Positions 8,250-15,350 of a DNA stretch of 45,973 nt are shown here, piece by piece. This DNA comes from an uncultured Collinsella sp. (lineage in GTDB: Bacteria; Actinomycetota; Coriobacteriia; Coriobacteriales; Coriobacteriaceae). The stretch is taken from the NCBI GenBank assembly GCA_958438125.1, contig CAUBQN010000001.1, positions 1-45,973 of the forward strand. Reading direction: 5' to 3'. The notes below the pieces were generated by a model. The model did no database searches. It had not been told where the DNA came from and saw only the letters and a program-made list of their open reading frames with translations. The translations under genes were made by a program, and so were the position numbers. Position 1 is the stretch's first letter. Each line of letters opens with the position of its first letter.

Positions 8250-8837
8250 ATGGGCCGCTATGCCGAGGTGACCCGCAAGACGGGGGAGACCGACATTGTC
8301 GTCAAGCTCGACCTGGACGGATGCGGCGTGTGCGATATCTCGACGGGCGTACCGTTTTTCGACCACATGCTCAACGCCTTTGGTCGCCATGGACTGTTTG
8401 ATTTGACGGTGCATGCGGTAGGCGACGTTGAGGTCGACGCGCACCATACCGTCGAGGACACGGGCATTGTGCTGGGCGAGGCGTTTTGCCAAGCGTTGGG
8501 CAACAAGGCGGGCATTACGCGCTTTGCCGACGCAGCGATCGCCATGGACGAGACGCTCGTGATGGCTGCCGTGGACATTTCGGGTCGCGGCCAGGCCTAC
8601 TGCGAGCTGCCCGTGCCGACCGAGCGCGTGGGCAGCTTCGATACCGAGCTGGCCGTTGAATTCTTCTATGCCTTCGCACGCGATGCCAAGCTCACGCTGC
8701 ACGTGCGCGAACTGGCGGGTGACAACTCGCATCACATTATCGAGGCCGCCTTTAAGGCCGTGGGCCGCACGATGCGCCACGCCTGCGAGCTCGATCCCCG
8801 CGTGCAGGGCATCCCCAGCACCAAGGGCTCACTGTAA
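8250..8837 (+). CDS. hisB: Imidazoleglycerol-phosphate dehydratase
   Basis: Mn-dependent dehydration of imidazoleglycerol phosphate to imidazole-acetol phosphate. This is a monofunctional 195-residue enzyme without the phosphatase domain seen in E. coli HisB. The two His-rich metal motifs are clear: FFDHMLNAFGRHG with DAHHTVEDTGI, and DNSHHIIEAAFKA. The start abuts the hisC stop, so translation is probably coupled. A small hairpin follows the stop codon. Confidence 0.97.
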   Translation: MGRYAEVTRKTGETDIVVKLDLDGCGVCDISTGVPFFDHMLNAFGRHGLFDLTVHAVGDVEVDAHHTVEDTGIVLGEAFCQALGNKAGITRFADAAIAMDETLVMAAVDISGRGQAYCELPVPTERVGSFDTELAVEFFYAFARDAKLTLHVRELAGDNSHHIIEAAFKAVGRTMRHACELDPRVQGIPSTKGSL

Positions 8838-8858
8838 CCTGCCCCTTTTTGGCAGGTT
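8836..8858 (+). terminator. Small hairpin between hisB and hisH
   Basis: AACCTGCC (8836-8843) and GGCAGGTT (8851-8858) form a perfect 8-bp stem with a CCTTTTT loop, followed by two more T residues. It looks like a weak intrinsic terminator inside the his operon and could reduce expression of the hisHAFIE half. Confidence 0.45.
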
Positions 8859-8882
8859 TTGAATGGGAAAAGGGAGGGTCGC

Positions 8883-9584
8883 GTGGGCGAACCGAAGATC
8901 GTGGTGGTCGACTACCACAAGGGCAACTTGTCGAGCGTCGTGCGCGGGCTTGCACGCGCCGGTGCCGCCGCCTGCACGTCGGACAATCCGGAGCAGATCC
9001 GCAACGCCGACGGCCTGGTCATTCCGGGCGTGGGCGCGTTCTATGACGCGATTGCCTTTATGCGCCAGAGCGGCGAGGAGACGGCCGTGCTCGATGCCGT
9101 CGCCGCTGGAACTCCGCTGCTCGGCATCTGCCTGGGCCTTCAGCTATTTTTTGAGCGCGGCAACGAGGGCGTGCCGGCGGACGAGGGCGCGGTTGCGGAC
9201 GGAAACGCTCCCGAGCAAGCTGGCGGTCCCTGGGTCAATGGCCTGGGTATTATGCGCGGCTCGTGCACGCGCCTGGAGTCGAGCCGCCTGAAGGTGCCGC
9301 ACGTGGGCTGGGGCCAGGTGCACATGACGTCCGCCGGTGCGGCTGATCCGCTGCTTGCCGGTTTTGCCGAGGGCGCCAACATGTACTTCACCCACAGCTA
9401 CGCGGTGGCCGACGACGTCGATGCCGCCGATGTGTTGGCGCGCACGCACTATACACGGAGTTTCCCGTGCATCGTGCGCCATGGCAACGTGTGGGGCTGC
9501 CAGTTCCATCCCGAGAAATCCTCCGCGCTGGGTCAGCGCATCCTTAAGAACTTCGTCAACATCGTCGAGGAGGTCGGCCGATGA
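8883..9584 (+). CDS. hisH: Imidazole glycerol phosphate synthase, glutaminase subunit
   Basis: Supplies ammonia from glutamine to HisF. It is a class I glutamine amidotransferase with nucleophile C83 in GICLGLQLFF and the His/Glu pair H209 and E211 in CQFHPEKS. At 233 residues it is longer than the usual 200 or so; the extra length includes an acidic insert at about residues 96-112 (VPADEGAVADGNAPEQAG). I chose the GTG at 8883, with GGGAGGG just before it, rather than an upstream TTG at 8859 that would place this site inside the gene. Its stop overlaps the hisA start (ATGA). Confidence 0.94.
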   Translation: MGEPKIVVVDYHKGNLSSVVRGLARAGAAACTSDNPEQIRNADGLVIPGVGAFYDAIAFMRQSGEETAVLDAVAAGTPLLGICLGLQLFFERGNEGVPADEGAVADGNAPEQAGGPWVNGLGIMRGSCTRLESSRLKVPHVGWGQVHMTSAGAADPLLAGFAEGANMYFTHSYAVADDVDAADVLARTHYTRSFPCIVRHGNVWGCQFHPEKSSALGQRILKNFVNIVEEVGR

Positions 9585-10324
9585 TCCTGTTTCCCGCAAT
9601 CGATCTGATCGGCGGCAAGGTTGTACGCCTAGAGCGCGGCGACCGCAGCCGCTGCAAGGTATATTCCGACGACCCCGTGGCCGTTGCCCGCTCGTTTGCC
9701 GAGCAGGGCGCAAGCTGGGTGCATGTCGTCGACCTATCCGCTGCCTTTGGCGAGGACGAGGACACATGCGCTGCCAACTCGGCGGCGATTAAGGCCATCT
9801 GCGGCGTCGACGGTCTGTCCGTGGACGTGGGCGGCGGCGTTCGCTCGCTCGCACGCATCGACGAGCTGGCCGGCTATGGTGCTCGCCGCATTGCGCTGGG
9901 CACCGTGCTGGTGACCGAGCCAGGTTTTGCCGAGGTGGCAGCCCAAGGCTTTGGCGAGCTGCTGGTCGCCGACATTGCCGCGCGCGACGGCCAGGTTAAG
10001 GTGAACGGCTGGCGCGACGGCGCGGGCGTGGTGCTCGACGATGCCGTGGCGCAGCTTACCGAGCTGGGCTTTAAGCATCTGGTGTATACCGACATCGCGC
10101 GCGATGGCATGCAGACGGGCATCGATGTGGCGGCGTATCGCCATGTGGCCGAGGTCGCGGGCTTTCCCGTCGTGGCTTCGGGCGGCATCTCGACGCTCGA
10201 CGATATCCGCGCGCTTGCCGCGGTGGGTGAGGGCGCGATTGAAGGCGCCATTACCGGCCGCGCGCTCTATGAGGGCAACTTTACGCTGGCCCAGGCGCTG
10301 GCCGCCGTCCGAGGGGAGGAGTAG
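9581..10324 (+). CDS. hisA: ProFAR isomerase
   Basis: Amadori rearrangement of ProFAR to PRFAR by a TIM-barrel enzyme of 247 residues. The first catalytic Asp is D8 in LFPAID, and YTDIARDG (Asp171) marks the second half-barrel. VDVGGGVRS and VVASGGIST are the two phosphate-binding loops. The start overlaps the hisH stop by 4 bp. Some Actinobacteria use a dual HisA/TrpF enzyme (PriA); whether this one does cannot be decided here, because trpF is not in view. Confidence 0.94.
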   Translation: MILFPAIDLIGGKVVRLERGDRSRCKVYSDDPVAVARSFAEQGASWVHVVDLSAAFGEDEDTCAANSAAIKAICGVDGLSVDVGGGVRSLARIDELAGYGARRIALGTVLVTEPGFAEVAAQGFGELLVADIAARDGQVKVNGWRDGAGVVLDDAVAQLTELGFKHLVYTDIARDGMQTGIDVAAYRHVAEVAGFPVVASGGISTLDDIRALAAVGEGAIEGAITGRALYEGNFTLAQALAAVRGEE

Positions 10325-10327
10325 CCC

Positions 10328-11110
10328 ATGCTTACCAAGCGCGTGATTCCCTGCCTGGACGTCAAGGACGGCCGTGTGGTCAAGGGCGTCAACTTTGTGA
10401 GCTTACGCGATGCGGGCGATCCGGTGGAGCTGGCGCGTGCCTACGACCGCGAGGGTGCGGACGAGGTCGTCTTCCTGGACATTACCGCCACGAGCGACAA
10501 CCGTGCGACGACTATCGAGATGGCGGCGCATGCGGCCGAGGAGCTGGCCATTCCCTATACCGTGGGCGGCGGCTTTCGCGACCTGGCGGGCATGCGCACC
10601 ATGGTTGCCGCCGGTGCCGACAAGGTGTCGCTCAACTCTGCCGCCGTGCGTGACCCGTCGCTGATCAGCCAGGCTGCCGCGGCGTTTGGTAGCCAGGCCG
10701 TGGTCGTGGCGATCGATGCCAAGCGCGTGGGGCTGCCTGGGGAGCCGGGTGCCGATAAGTGGGAGGTTTTTACGGCGGGCGGCCGCAACGCTACGGGTAT
10801 CGATGCGGTGGCGTGGGCCGAGGAGGCGGCTCGTCGCGGTGCCGGCGAGATCCTACTGACCAGTATGGATCGCGACGGCACCAAGGCCGGCTTTGATTTG
10901 GCGCTCACTCGCGCCGTGGCGCGCGCGGTGCCGATTCCCGTCATCGCGAGCGGCGGCGTGGGCACACTCGAGCATTTTGCCGAGGGCGTGATCGAGGGCG
11001 AGGCCGACGCCGTGCTGGCGGCGAGCGTCTTTCACTTTGGAACCTTCAGCATTCGTGAAGTCAAAGAGTATATGGCCTCTCAAGGTATTCCTGTGAGGCT
11101 GGACTTCTAA
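10328..11110 (+). CDS. hisF: Imidazole glycerol phosphate synthase, cyclase subunit
   Basis: Uses ammonia from HisH to convert PRFAR into imidazoleglycerol phosphate and AICAR. The 260-residue TIM barrel has the two catalytic aspartates D11 in VIPCLDVKDGRVVKG and D130 in VVAIDAKR. Phosphate loops are VGGGFRDL and VIASGGVGT. GAGGAG precedes the ATG, and the gene starts 3 bp after hisA. A long hairpin begins about 10 bp after its stop codon. The AICAR released can be used by purH, at 31003 in this window. Confidence 0.97.
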   Translation: MLTKRVIPCLDVKDGRVVKGVNFVSLRDAGDPVELARAYDREGADEVVFLDITATSDNRATTIEMAAHAAEELAIPYTVGGGFRDLAGMRTMVAAGADKVSLNSAAVRDPSLISQAAAAFGSQAVVVAIDAKRVGLPGEPGADKWEVFTAGGRNATGIDAVAWAEEAARRGAGEILLTSMDRDGTKAGFDLALTRAVARAVPIPVIASGGVGTLEHFAEGVIEGEADAVLAASVFHFGTFSIREVKEYMASQGIPVRLDF

Positions 11111-11119
11111 TGCTGCGGC

Positions 11120-11214
11120 TTGCCCAGGCACCCGACCTTCCGGCTCCAACCCTCCTCGCGTACTTAAGTACGCGTCGTCGGGCTTGTCGCTCGGAATCTC
11201 GGGCACCTGGACAA
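11120..11214 (+). repeat. Long imperfect hairpin between hisF and hisI, centred on an 18-bp palindrome
   Basis: An exact palindrome CGCGTACTTAAGTACGCG occupies 11157-11174. Around it the outer arms (11120 to about 11141, TTGCCCAGGCACCCG..., and about 11191-11214, ...CGGGCACCTGGACAA) pair imperfectly. The layout, with a central TTAA hairpin, an unpaired or weakly paired middle and paired outer arms just after a stop codon, matches the hairpins at 42194-42323 and 44425-44549. Confidence 0.7.
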
Positions 11215-11252
11215 CCCTCACCGACCTGCGAAGTTTGAATTTGGGGAGAGAA

Positions 11253-11582
11253 ATGGAAGAGATAACCGATCCTTCAAAGCTTACATACGACGCCAAGGGG
11301 CTGATTCCTTGTGTTGTTCAGCAGTATGACACCGGTGAGGTGCTTATGGTTGCTTGGATGAACGAGGAGTCGGTGGGGCTGACGCTCAAGACCGGCACCA
11401 CGTGGTTTTGGAGCCGCAGCCGCCAGGAGCTCTGGAACAAGGGCGCGACGAGCGGCAACATGCAGGAGGTCAAGGAGCTCTGGGCCGATTGCGATAGCGA
11501 TACGCTACTGGTCAAGGTCGATTCTCCGGGTCCGGCCTGCCATACCGGCAGCGGTACCTGCTTCTTTAAGAAACTCGCGTAG
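11253..11582 (+). CDS. hisI: Phosphoribosyl-AMP cyclohydrolase
   Basis: Zinc-dependent opening of the purine ring of PR-AMP. It is a monofunctional protein of 109 residues. Motifs are VLMVAWMNEES, TTWFWSRSRQELWNKG, and the metal ligands in DCDSDTLL and the C-terminal ACHTGSGTCFF. The ATG at 11253 with GGGGAG upstream is preferred; a longer frame from 11184 would begin inside the hairpin region. The 142-bp gap from hisF is the largest in the operon and is mostly filled by that hairpin. Confidence 0.96.
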   Translation: MEEITDPSKLTYDAKGLIPCVVQQYDTGEVLMVAWMNEESVGLTLKTGTTWFWSRSRQELWNKGATSGNMQEVKELWADCDSDTLLVKVDSPGPACHTGSGTCFFKKLA

Positions 11583-11628
11583 GGTGGGCGCTCGACCAGA
11601 CGCTCTGCCAACCAGAAAGGATTGAACT

Positions 11629-11946
11629 ATGGGTGTGCGCACCGCAAATGTTCAGGATGGAAATATCGGTGAGACGCTGACGGGGCTTGCCGAGGTGATT
11701 CATGGCCGTCGCGACGCGTCGCCGCAGGAGAGCTATACCGCTCGTCTGCTGACCGACGTGGAGGATGAGCTGCTCAAGAAGCTTGCCGAGGAGGCGAGCG
11801 AGGTCATCATGGCCTGCAAGGATAACGATCACGACCACATCCGCTACGAGGCCGGCGACCTGGTCTACCACCTGCTCGTAACCCTCGAGCGCTACGGCAT
11901 CACCCTCGACGAACTGGCCGGCGAACTCAACGCCCGCCGCCACTAG
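11629..11946 (+). CDS. hisE: Phosphoribosyl-ATP pyrophosphatase
   Basis: Hydrolyses PR-ATP to PR-AMP, the step before HisI. It is a 105-residue all-alpha MazG-like fold with KKLAEEASEVIMACKD and RYEAGDLVYHLLV carrying the Mg-binding acids. HisI and HisE are separate proteins here, whereas many bacteria fuse them. AGAAAGGA precedes the ATG. It is the last gene of the operon and ends only 2 bp from the end of the convergent histidinol phosphatase gene, with no visible terminator between them. Confidence 0.96.
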   Translation: MGVRTANVQDGNIGETLTGLAEVIHGRRDASPQESYTARLLTDVEDELLKKLAEEASEVIMACKDNDHDHIRYEAGDLVYHLLVTLERYGITLDELAGELNARRH

Positions 11947-11948
11947 TC

Positions 11949-12860
11949 TTAGGCGAGGGGCGTGGACTCCCATTCGCCGGTGGGGTGGGGGATGTCGAAG
12001 GTTCGATAACCGCAATCGTAGGCGTGGGCCTGAGCCTCGCGGATGTTCCAGCAGATGTCGCAGGCGCGGTGTGCGTCCGAGCCAAAGGTGATGGGTACCT
12101 CGGCATGGGCAAAGCAGCGCAAAAGGCCGGTCGCGGGATAGTAGTCGTCGAGGCCCTTGCGCGGTGCGGCGGTCGAGACCTCAATGCGGCGACCCGTATC
12201 GTGGGCGCATTCGACCATCTGCTCCCAAAACGGCGCCGGGTCAAAATCGGGCGCAAAGCCCTCCTTCGAAAAGCGCATGACCAGGTCGGGATGGGCCATC
12301 ACGTCAAAGTTGAGCGAGCTTTCGCAAGCACGGCACCAGTCGTCGACGTAGCGCTCCCACACGCCGCGTACCCCCAGGTTTTCCCAAACGTGCAGGTTGG
12401 TGTCGTCGTCGATCCAACCGCAAAGGGAATCGGGTGTATCGGGACGAGCGACGTTTTCCGTTCCCGCCGTACCCGCGGCGCCGGCCATAATATCGCCTGG
12501 GTTGCCAATCCAATGCACACTGCCCAGGCGCACGACGGCGCCCTGGGACCAGCGCTCAACCAAAGGCTCGCAGCCCTCGTACCAGTCGCATTCGAAGCCA
12601 TAGATAAGCTCGAGCTCCGGCGTGATCTGCGCGGCGAGCTTGCGGGCGTCCTCAAATGCCAGGCGATGCGCCGTCAGGTCACCCTCGACAACCTGCACCT
12701 CGCAAGTGGCATCCATGCTGGCAGGCAGGGTAAGGTGATCGGCCGAGACCATGGTGCGGCAACCGGCCGCAGCAGCGGCGCGGACGTTGTCCTCAAACGA
12801 GGCATGCCCGTCCGAAAACGAGGTGTGGGTGTGGCAATCGACCAGCGGGCACATGGGCAT
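11949..12860 (-). CDS. hisK: Histidinol-phosphatase, PHP family
   Basis: Probably removes phosphate from histidinol phosphate, the one step missing from the adjacent operon. The 303-residue protein opens with the PHP metal motif DCHTHTSFSDG (H10, H12, D17). It continues with SADHLT, YGFECDWYEG, GSVHWIG, DVMAHPDLVMRF and the closing TFGSDAH. AAGGAG precedes the ATG at 12858-12860. It converges with hisE with a 2-bp gap, so the two transcripts may overlap in antisense. Other PHP phosphoesterases are possible, but position and sequence both favour HisK. Confidence 0.88.
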   Translation of the reverse strand: MPMCPLVDCHTHTSFSDGHASFEDNVRAAAAAGCRTMVSADHLTLPASMDATCEVQVVEGDLTAHRLAFEDARKLAAQITPELELIYGFECDWYEGCEPLVERWSQGAVVRLGSVHWIGNPGDIMAGAAGTAGTENVARPDTPDSLCGWIDDDTNLHVWENLGVRGVWERYVDDWCRACESSLNFDVMAHPDLVMRFSKEGFAPDFDPAPFWEQMVECAHDTGRRIEVSTAAPRKGLDDYYPATGLLRCFAHAEVPITFGSDAHRACDICWNIREAQAHAYDCGYRTFDIPHPTGEWESTPLA

Positions 12861-13200
12861 AGCGGCTCCTTTGCGTCAAGCGAATCCGCTTCATTGTAAT
12901 GGCGCAGCTCTCAACACGCCGGACACGCCGGAGCTCGAAATCGATTGGAAAGGCTGCGCGGCGCGTGGTGCGGCCTCGCTTGCGCTTTCAAAACATGTAC
13001 ATCAGCCTCCAAAAGCTGCAAAAAATGACATGTTTGGAGGCTGACGTACACGTTTGAGTGGAGCGGGCCGGCGTTGGAGCGCGCCAGCACTTGCGCCCAG
13101 CAAAAGTCGCACCTATCCCATGACGCCGCCCCTGCGCCGCCCGCGATGTGCTAGCGTTTGGATGAACAAAACGAGCCCGCGCGGAAAGGATCCGGACCGT
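12861..13200. other. 340-bp divergent intergenic region between hisK and the LarC-like gene
   Basis: Holds the divergent start regions of two genes. A possible minus-strand -10 (TACAAT, reverse complement of 12893-12898) lies about 35 bp before hisK. The middle is occupied by the inverted repeat at 12991-13055. The frame open on the plus strand from 13054 is treated as non-coding before 13201. Confidence 0.5.
12991..13055. repeat. 23-bp inverted repeat in a divergent promoter region
   Basis: The left arm 12991-13013 (AAACATGTACATCAGCCTCC plus AAA) is nearly the reverse complement of 13033-13055; two positions differ, both transitions that still permit G-U pairing. The 19-nt loop is A-rich. 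There is no T-run, and both neighbours are transcribed away from it, so it is unlikely to be a terminator. Confidence 0.75.
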
Positions 13201-13686
13201 ATGCAATGCGATAGCACATCCCCACTGTCCCGCGAGACCGATGCACCCGAAACCATCGTCAAGCTGGAATGCGACATCGACGACGCGTCGCCCGAGGTGC
13301 TCGCCTATGCCGCCGACCGCCTGCGCGAGGCGGGTGCGCGCGAGGTGCATTGGCTGCCCCTCTATTGCAAGAAAGGCCGCCCCAGCTGGCAGCTACAGGT
13401 AATCTGTGCTCACGAGGATATCGAGCGTCTGCAGACGATCATCTTTTTGGAAACCACGACCAATGGTATCCGTCGCCAGGTTATGGAGCGCGTTTGCCTG
13501 CCACGCCGCTTTGAGCGCGTAACGACGCCATGGGGCGAGGTGTCCGTCAAGGTGGCCACCCTGCCCGACGGCAGTGAGCGTGCGGCACCCGAGTACGAGG
13601 ACTGCGCCCGCCTTGCCCGTGAGCACAACGTGCCGCTCCAGCGCGTGATGCAGGCGGCGCAAGCCGTGGCACTGCGATTTGAGTAA
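13201..13686 (+). CDS. Stand-alone LarC2-like domain (nickel-pincer cofactor protein C-terminal region)
   Basis: The 161-residue product matches the C-terminal part of LarC, the CTP-dependent nickel insertase of lactate racemase cofactor synthesis. Matches include KLECDIDDASPEVLAYAADR, LPLYCKKGRPSWQL, IIFLETTTNGIRR, a WGEVSVKVA strand and the closing APEYEDCARLAREHNVP. The N-terminal LarC1 domain is absent and no larA, larB or larE is nearby. The ATG at 13201 follows GGAAAGGA. The frame upstream is open but lies in the repeat-bearing spacer. Its function without LarC1 is unknown. Confidence 0.75.
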   Translation: MQCDSTSPLSRETDAPETIVKLECDIDDASPEVLAYAADRLREAGAREVHWLPLYCKKGRPSWQLQVICAHEDIERLQTIIFLETTTNGIRRQVMERVCLPRRFERVTTPWGEVSVKVATLPDGSERAAPEYEDCARLAREHNVPLQRVMQAAQAVALRFE

Positions 13687-13746
13687 CGCGGCCGGTGGCG
13701 ACATCCTGCGCCCAGCCATATCAACCCCATTCGAAAGGATCTCCCC

Positions 13747-14295
13747 ATGAAATACCTCATCGCTTCCGATATCCACGGCTCGGCATACTGGACCGAGCGC
13801 CTGTGCGCCGCCATCGAGCGCGAGAACCCCGACCGCATCGTGCTGCTGGGCGACCTGCTCTACCACGGTCCGCGCAACGACCTGCCGCGCGATTACGCCC
13901 CCAAGCGCGTAATCCCGCTGCTCAACGCCCTGGCCGACCGCATCATCGCGGTGCGCGGCAACTGCGACGCCGAGGTCGACCAGATGGTGCTCGACTTCCC
14001 CATCATGGCCGACTACGCCACGCTGTTCGACGAGACCGGCCGCGAGCTGTTCCTGACGCACGGCCATGTCTTTGGCGCCGGCATGCACAACAGCGTCGAC
14101 CACGCGCCCGCGCTGCCCGAGGGCTCCGCGCTCGTCTACGGCCATACGCACATCAAGGTCAACGAGGAAAGCGCCGCACACCCGGGCCTGTGGCTCTTCA
14201 ACCCCGGCAGCGTGAGCATCCCCAAGGACGGCACGCATAGCTACGGCATCTACGAGGGCGGAGCGTTCCGCCACGTGATCCTGGAGGAGGACTAA
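13747..14295 (+). CDS. yfcE: YfcE-type metallophosphodiesterase
   Basis: This 182-residue cytoplasmic calcineurin-like phosphoesterase has the full metal set: YLIASDIHGS (D8, H10), LLGDLLYHG, VRGNCDAE, LTHGHVFG and YGHTHIKV. Length and order match YfcE of E. coli, a manganese phosphodiesterase acting on model substrates, with unknown physiological role. GAAAGGA precedes the ATG. It lies 60 bp after the LarC2-like gene and 2 bp before mazG, so it probably shares a transcript with mazG. Confidence 0.92.
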   Translation: MKYLIASDIHGSAYWTERLCAAIERENPDRIVLLGDLLYHGPRNDLPRDYAPKRVIPLLNALADRIIAVRGNCDAEVDQMVLDFPIMADYATLFDETGRELFLTHGHVFGAGMHNSVDHAPALPEGSALVYGHTHIKVNEESAAHPGLWLFNPGSVSIPKDGTHSYGIYEGGAFRHVILEED

Positions 14296-14297
14296 CC

Positions 14298-15158
14298 ATG
14301 GCGCAGCATATGGCTCAGCAAAATGCCGAGGGCTCGCGCGATCTGTCCACGCTGATAGACGCGTCGGCCGAGCTGCAGCATCTGGTGCAGACCATCTGGC
14401 GCTTGCGTCAGCCCGATGGCTGCCCGTGGGATCGCGAACAGACACACCGCAGCATCGGCAAGAACATGATCGAGGAGGCCTACGAGGCACTCGACTGCAT
14501 CGAGGCGGACGACGCGGTTCACCTACGCGAGGAGCTGGGCGACGTGCTCATGCAGGTCGTGCTGCATGCGCAGATCGCGGCGGATGCCGACGAGTTTACG
14601 CTGGCCGACGTGGCGCGCGATATCGACGCCAAACTCATTCGCCGTCATCCGCACGTGTTTGGCGATGTGGATGCCGACAGCTCCGACGAGGTACTCAAGA
14701 TTTGGGACGAGGTCAAGCTTGCCGAGAGGGCTGCCAAGGACAAGGCCGTGGCGGCAGGCGAGGCTGCGCCCGAGGGCCTGCTCGACGGCGTGCCCACGCA
14801 TCTGCCGGCGCTGATGCAGGCTCAGAAGGTGTCGCGCAAGGCGGCTGCCGTGGGCTTTGAATGGGAGACGGTCCAGGATATGTGGGACGAGGTTGCCGAG
14901 GAGCGTGCCGAGTTTGAGGCCGAGGCCCCTGGCTCGCCCGAGCGCGAGATGGAGTTTGGCGACCTGCTCTTTGCCCTGGTCAACGTTGCGCGCAAGGAGG
15001 GCATTGACGCCGAGAGCGCCCTTCGTGCCAGCACGGCAAAGTTCCGCCGTCGCTGGGCCGCGATGGAGCAGATGGCGGCCGATGCCCATGTTGATCTTGC
15101 CGAGCTTTCGACCCACGGCCTCAACGACCTGTGGGACGCCGCAAAGGCAGAGGAGTAA
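14298..15158 (+). CDS. mazG: Nucleoside triphosphate pyrophosphohydrolase MazG
   Basis: Cleaves NTPs to NMP and pyrophosphate, a house-cleaning role. The 286-residue protein contains two MazG domains: an N-terminal one with CPWDREQTHRSI and the Mg-binding NMIEEAYEALD and LREELGDVLMQVVLHAQ, and a C-terminal one with EERAEFEAE and EFGDLLFALVNVARKEG. The linker is Ala-rich. GGAGGA precedes the ATG. A clear terminator follows at 15163-15208. Confidence 0.95.
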   Translation: MAQHMAQQNAEGSRDLSTLIDASAELQHLVQTIWRLRQPDGCPWDREQTHRSIGKNMIEEAYEALDCIEADDAVHLREELGDVLMQVVLHAQIAADADEFTLADVARDIDAKLIRRHPHVFGDVDADSSDEVLKIWDEVKLAERAAKDKAVAAGEAAPEGLLDGVPTHLPALMQAQKVSRKAAAVGFEWETVQDMWDEVAEERAEFEAEAPGSPEREMEFGDLLFALVNVARKEGIDAESALRASTAKFRRRWAAMEQMAADAHVDLAELSTHGLNDLWDAAKAEE

Positions 15159-15162
15159 GACT

Positions 15163-15208
15163 GCGGGAACGACGGGCTGACATACCTCATCGTTCCCGCC
15201 AAATTTTT
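15163..15208 (+). terminator. Intrinsic terminator after mazG
   Basis: GCGGGAACGA (15163-15172) pairs exactly with TCGTTCCCGC (15190-15199), followed by CAAATTTTT. It separates the yfcE-mazG unit from eno. Confidence 0.85.
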
Positions 15209-15218
15209 CGAAAAACAA

Positions 15219-15248
15219 TTGTATCCCTTGGCTAACTTAGGGCATAAT
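15219..15248 (+). promoter_or_regulatory. Candidate promoter of eno
   Basis: TTGTAT (15219-15224) and CATAAT (15243-15248) are 18 bp apart, a plausible sigma-A-type pair about 100 bp before the eno start and just after the mazG terminator. Confidence 0.5.
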
Positions 15249-15350
15249 GCAAAAAGTGCGACAAGGCTAACTTATGAACCTGCACGTCGCTGCAGCGTGT
15301 AAGCCGCGTTGCCAAGCATTCAACCCGTTTCCAAGTGAGAGGGAGACAAC

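Noticed and set aside
6861..8780. 639-codon minus-strand open frame over hisD, hisC and hisB
   Set aside because: A shadow of three conserved his genes; no ribosome site or motif supports it.
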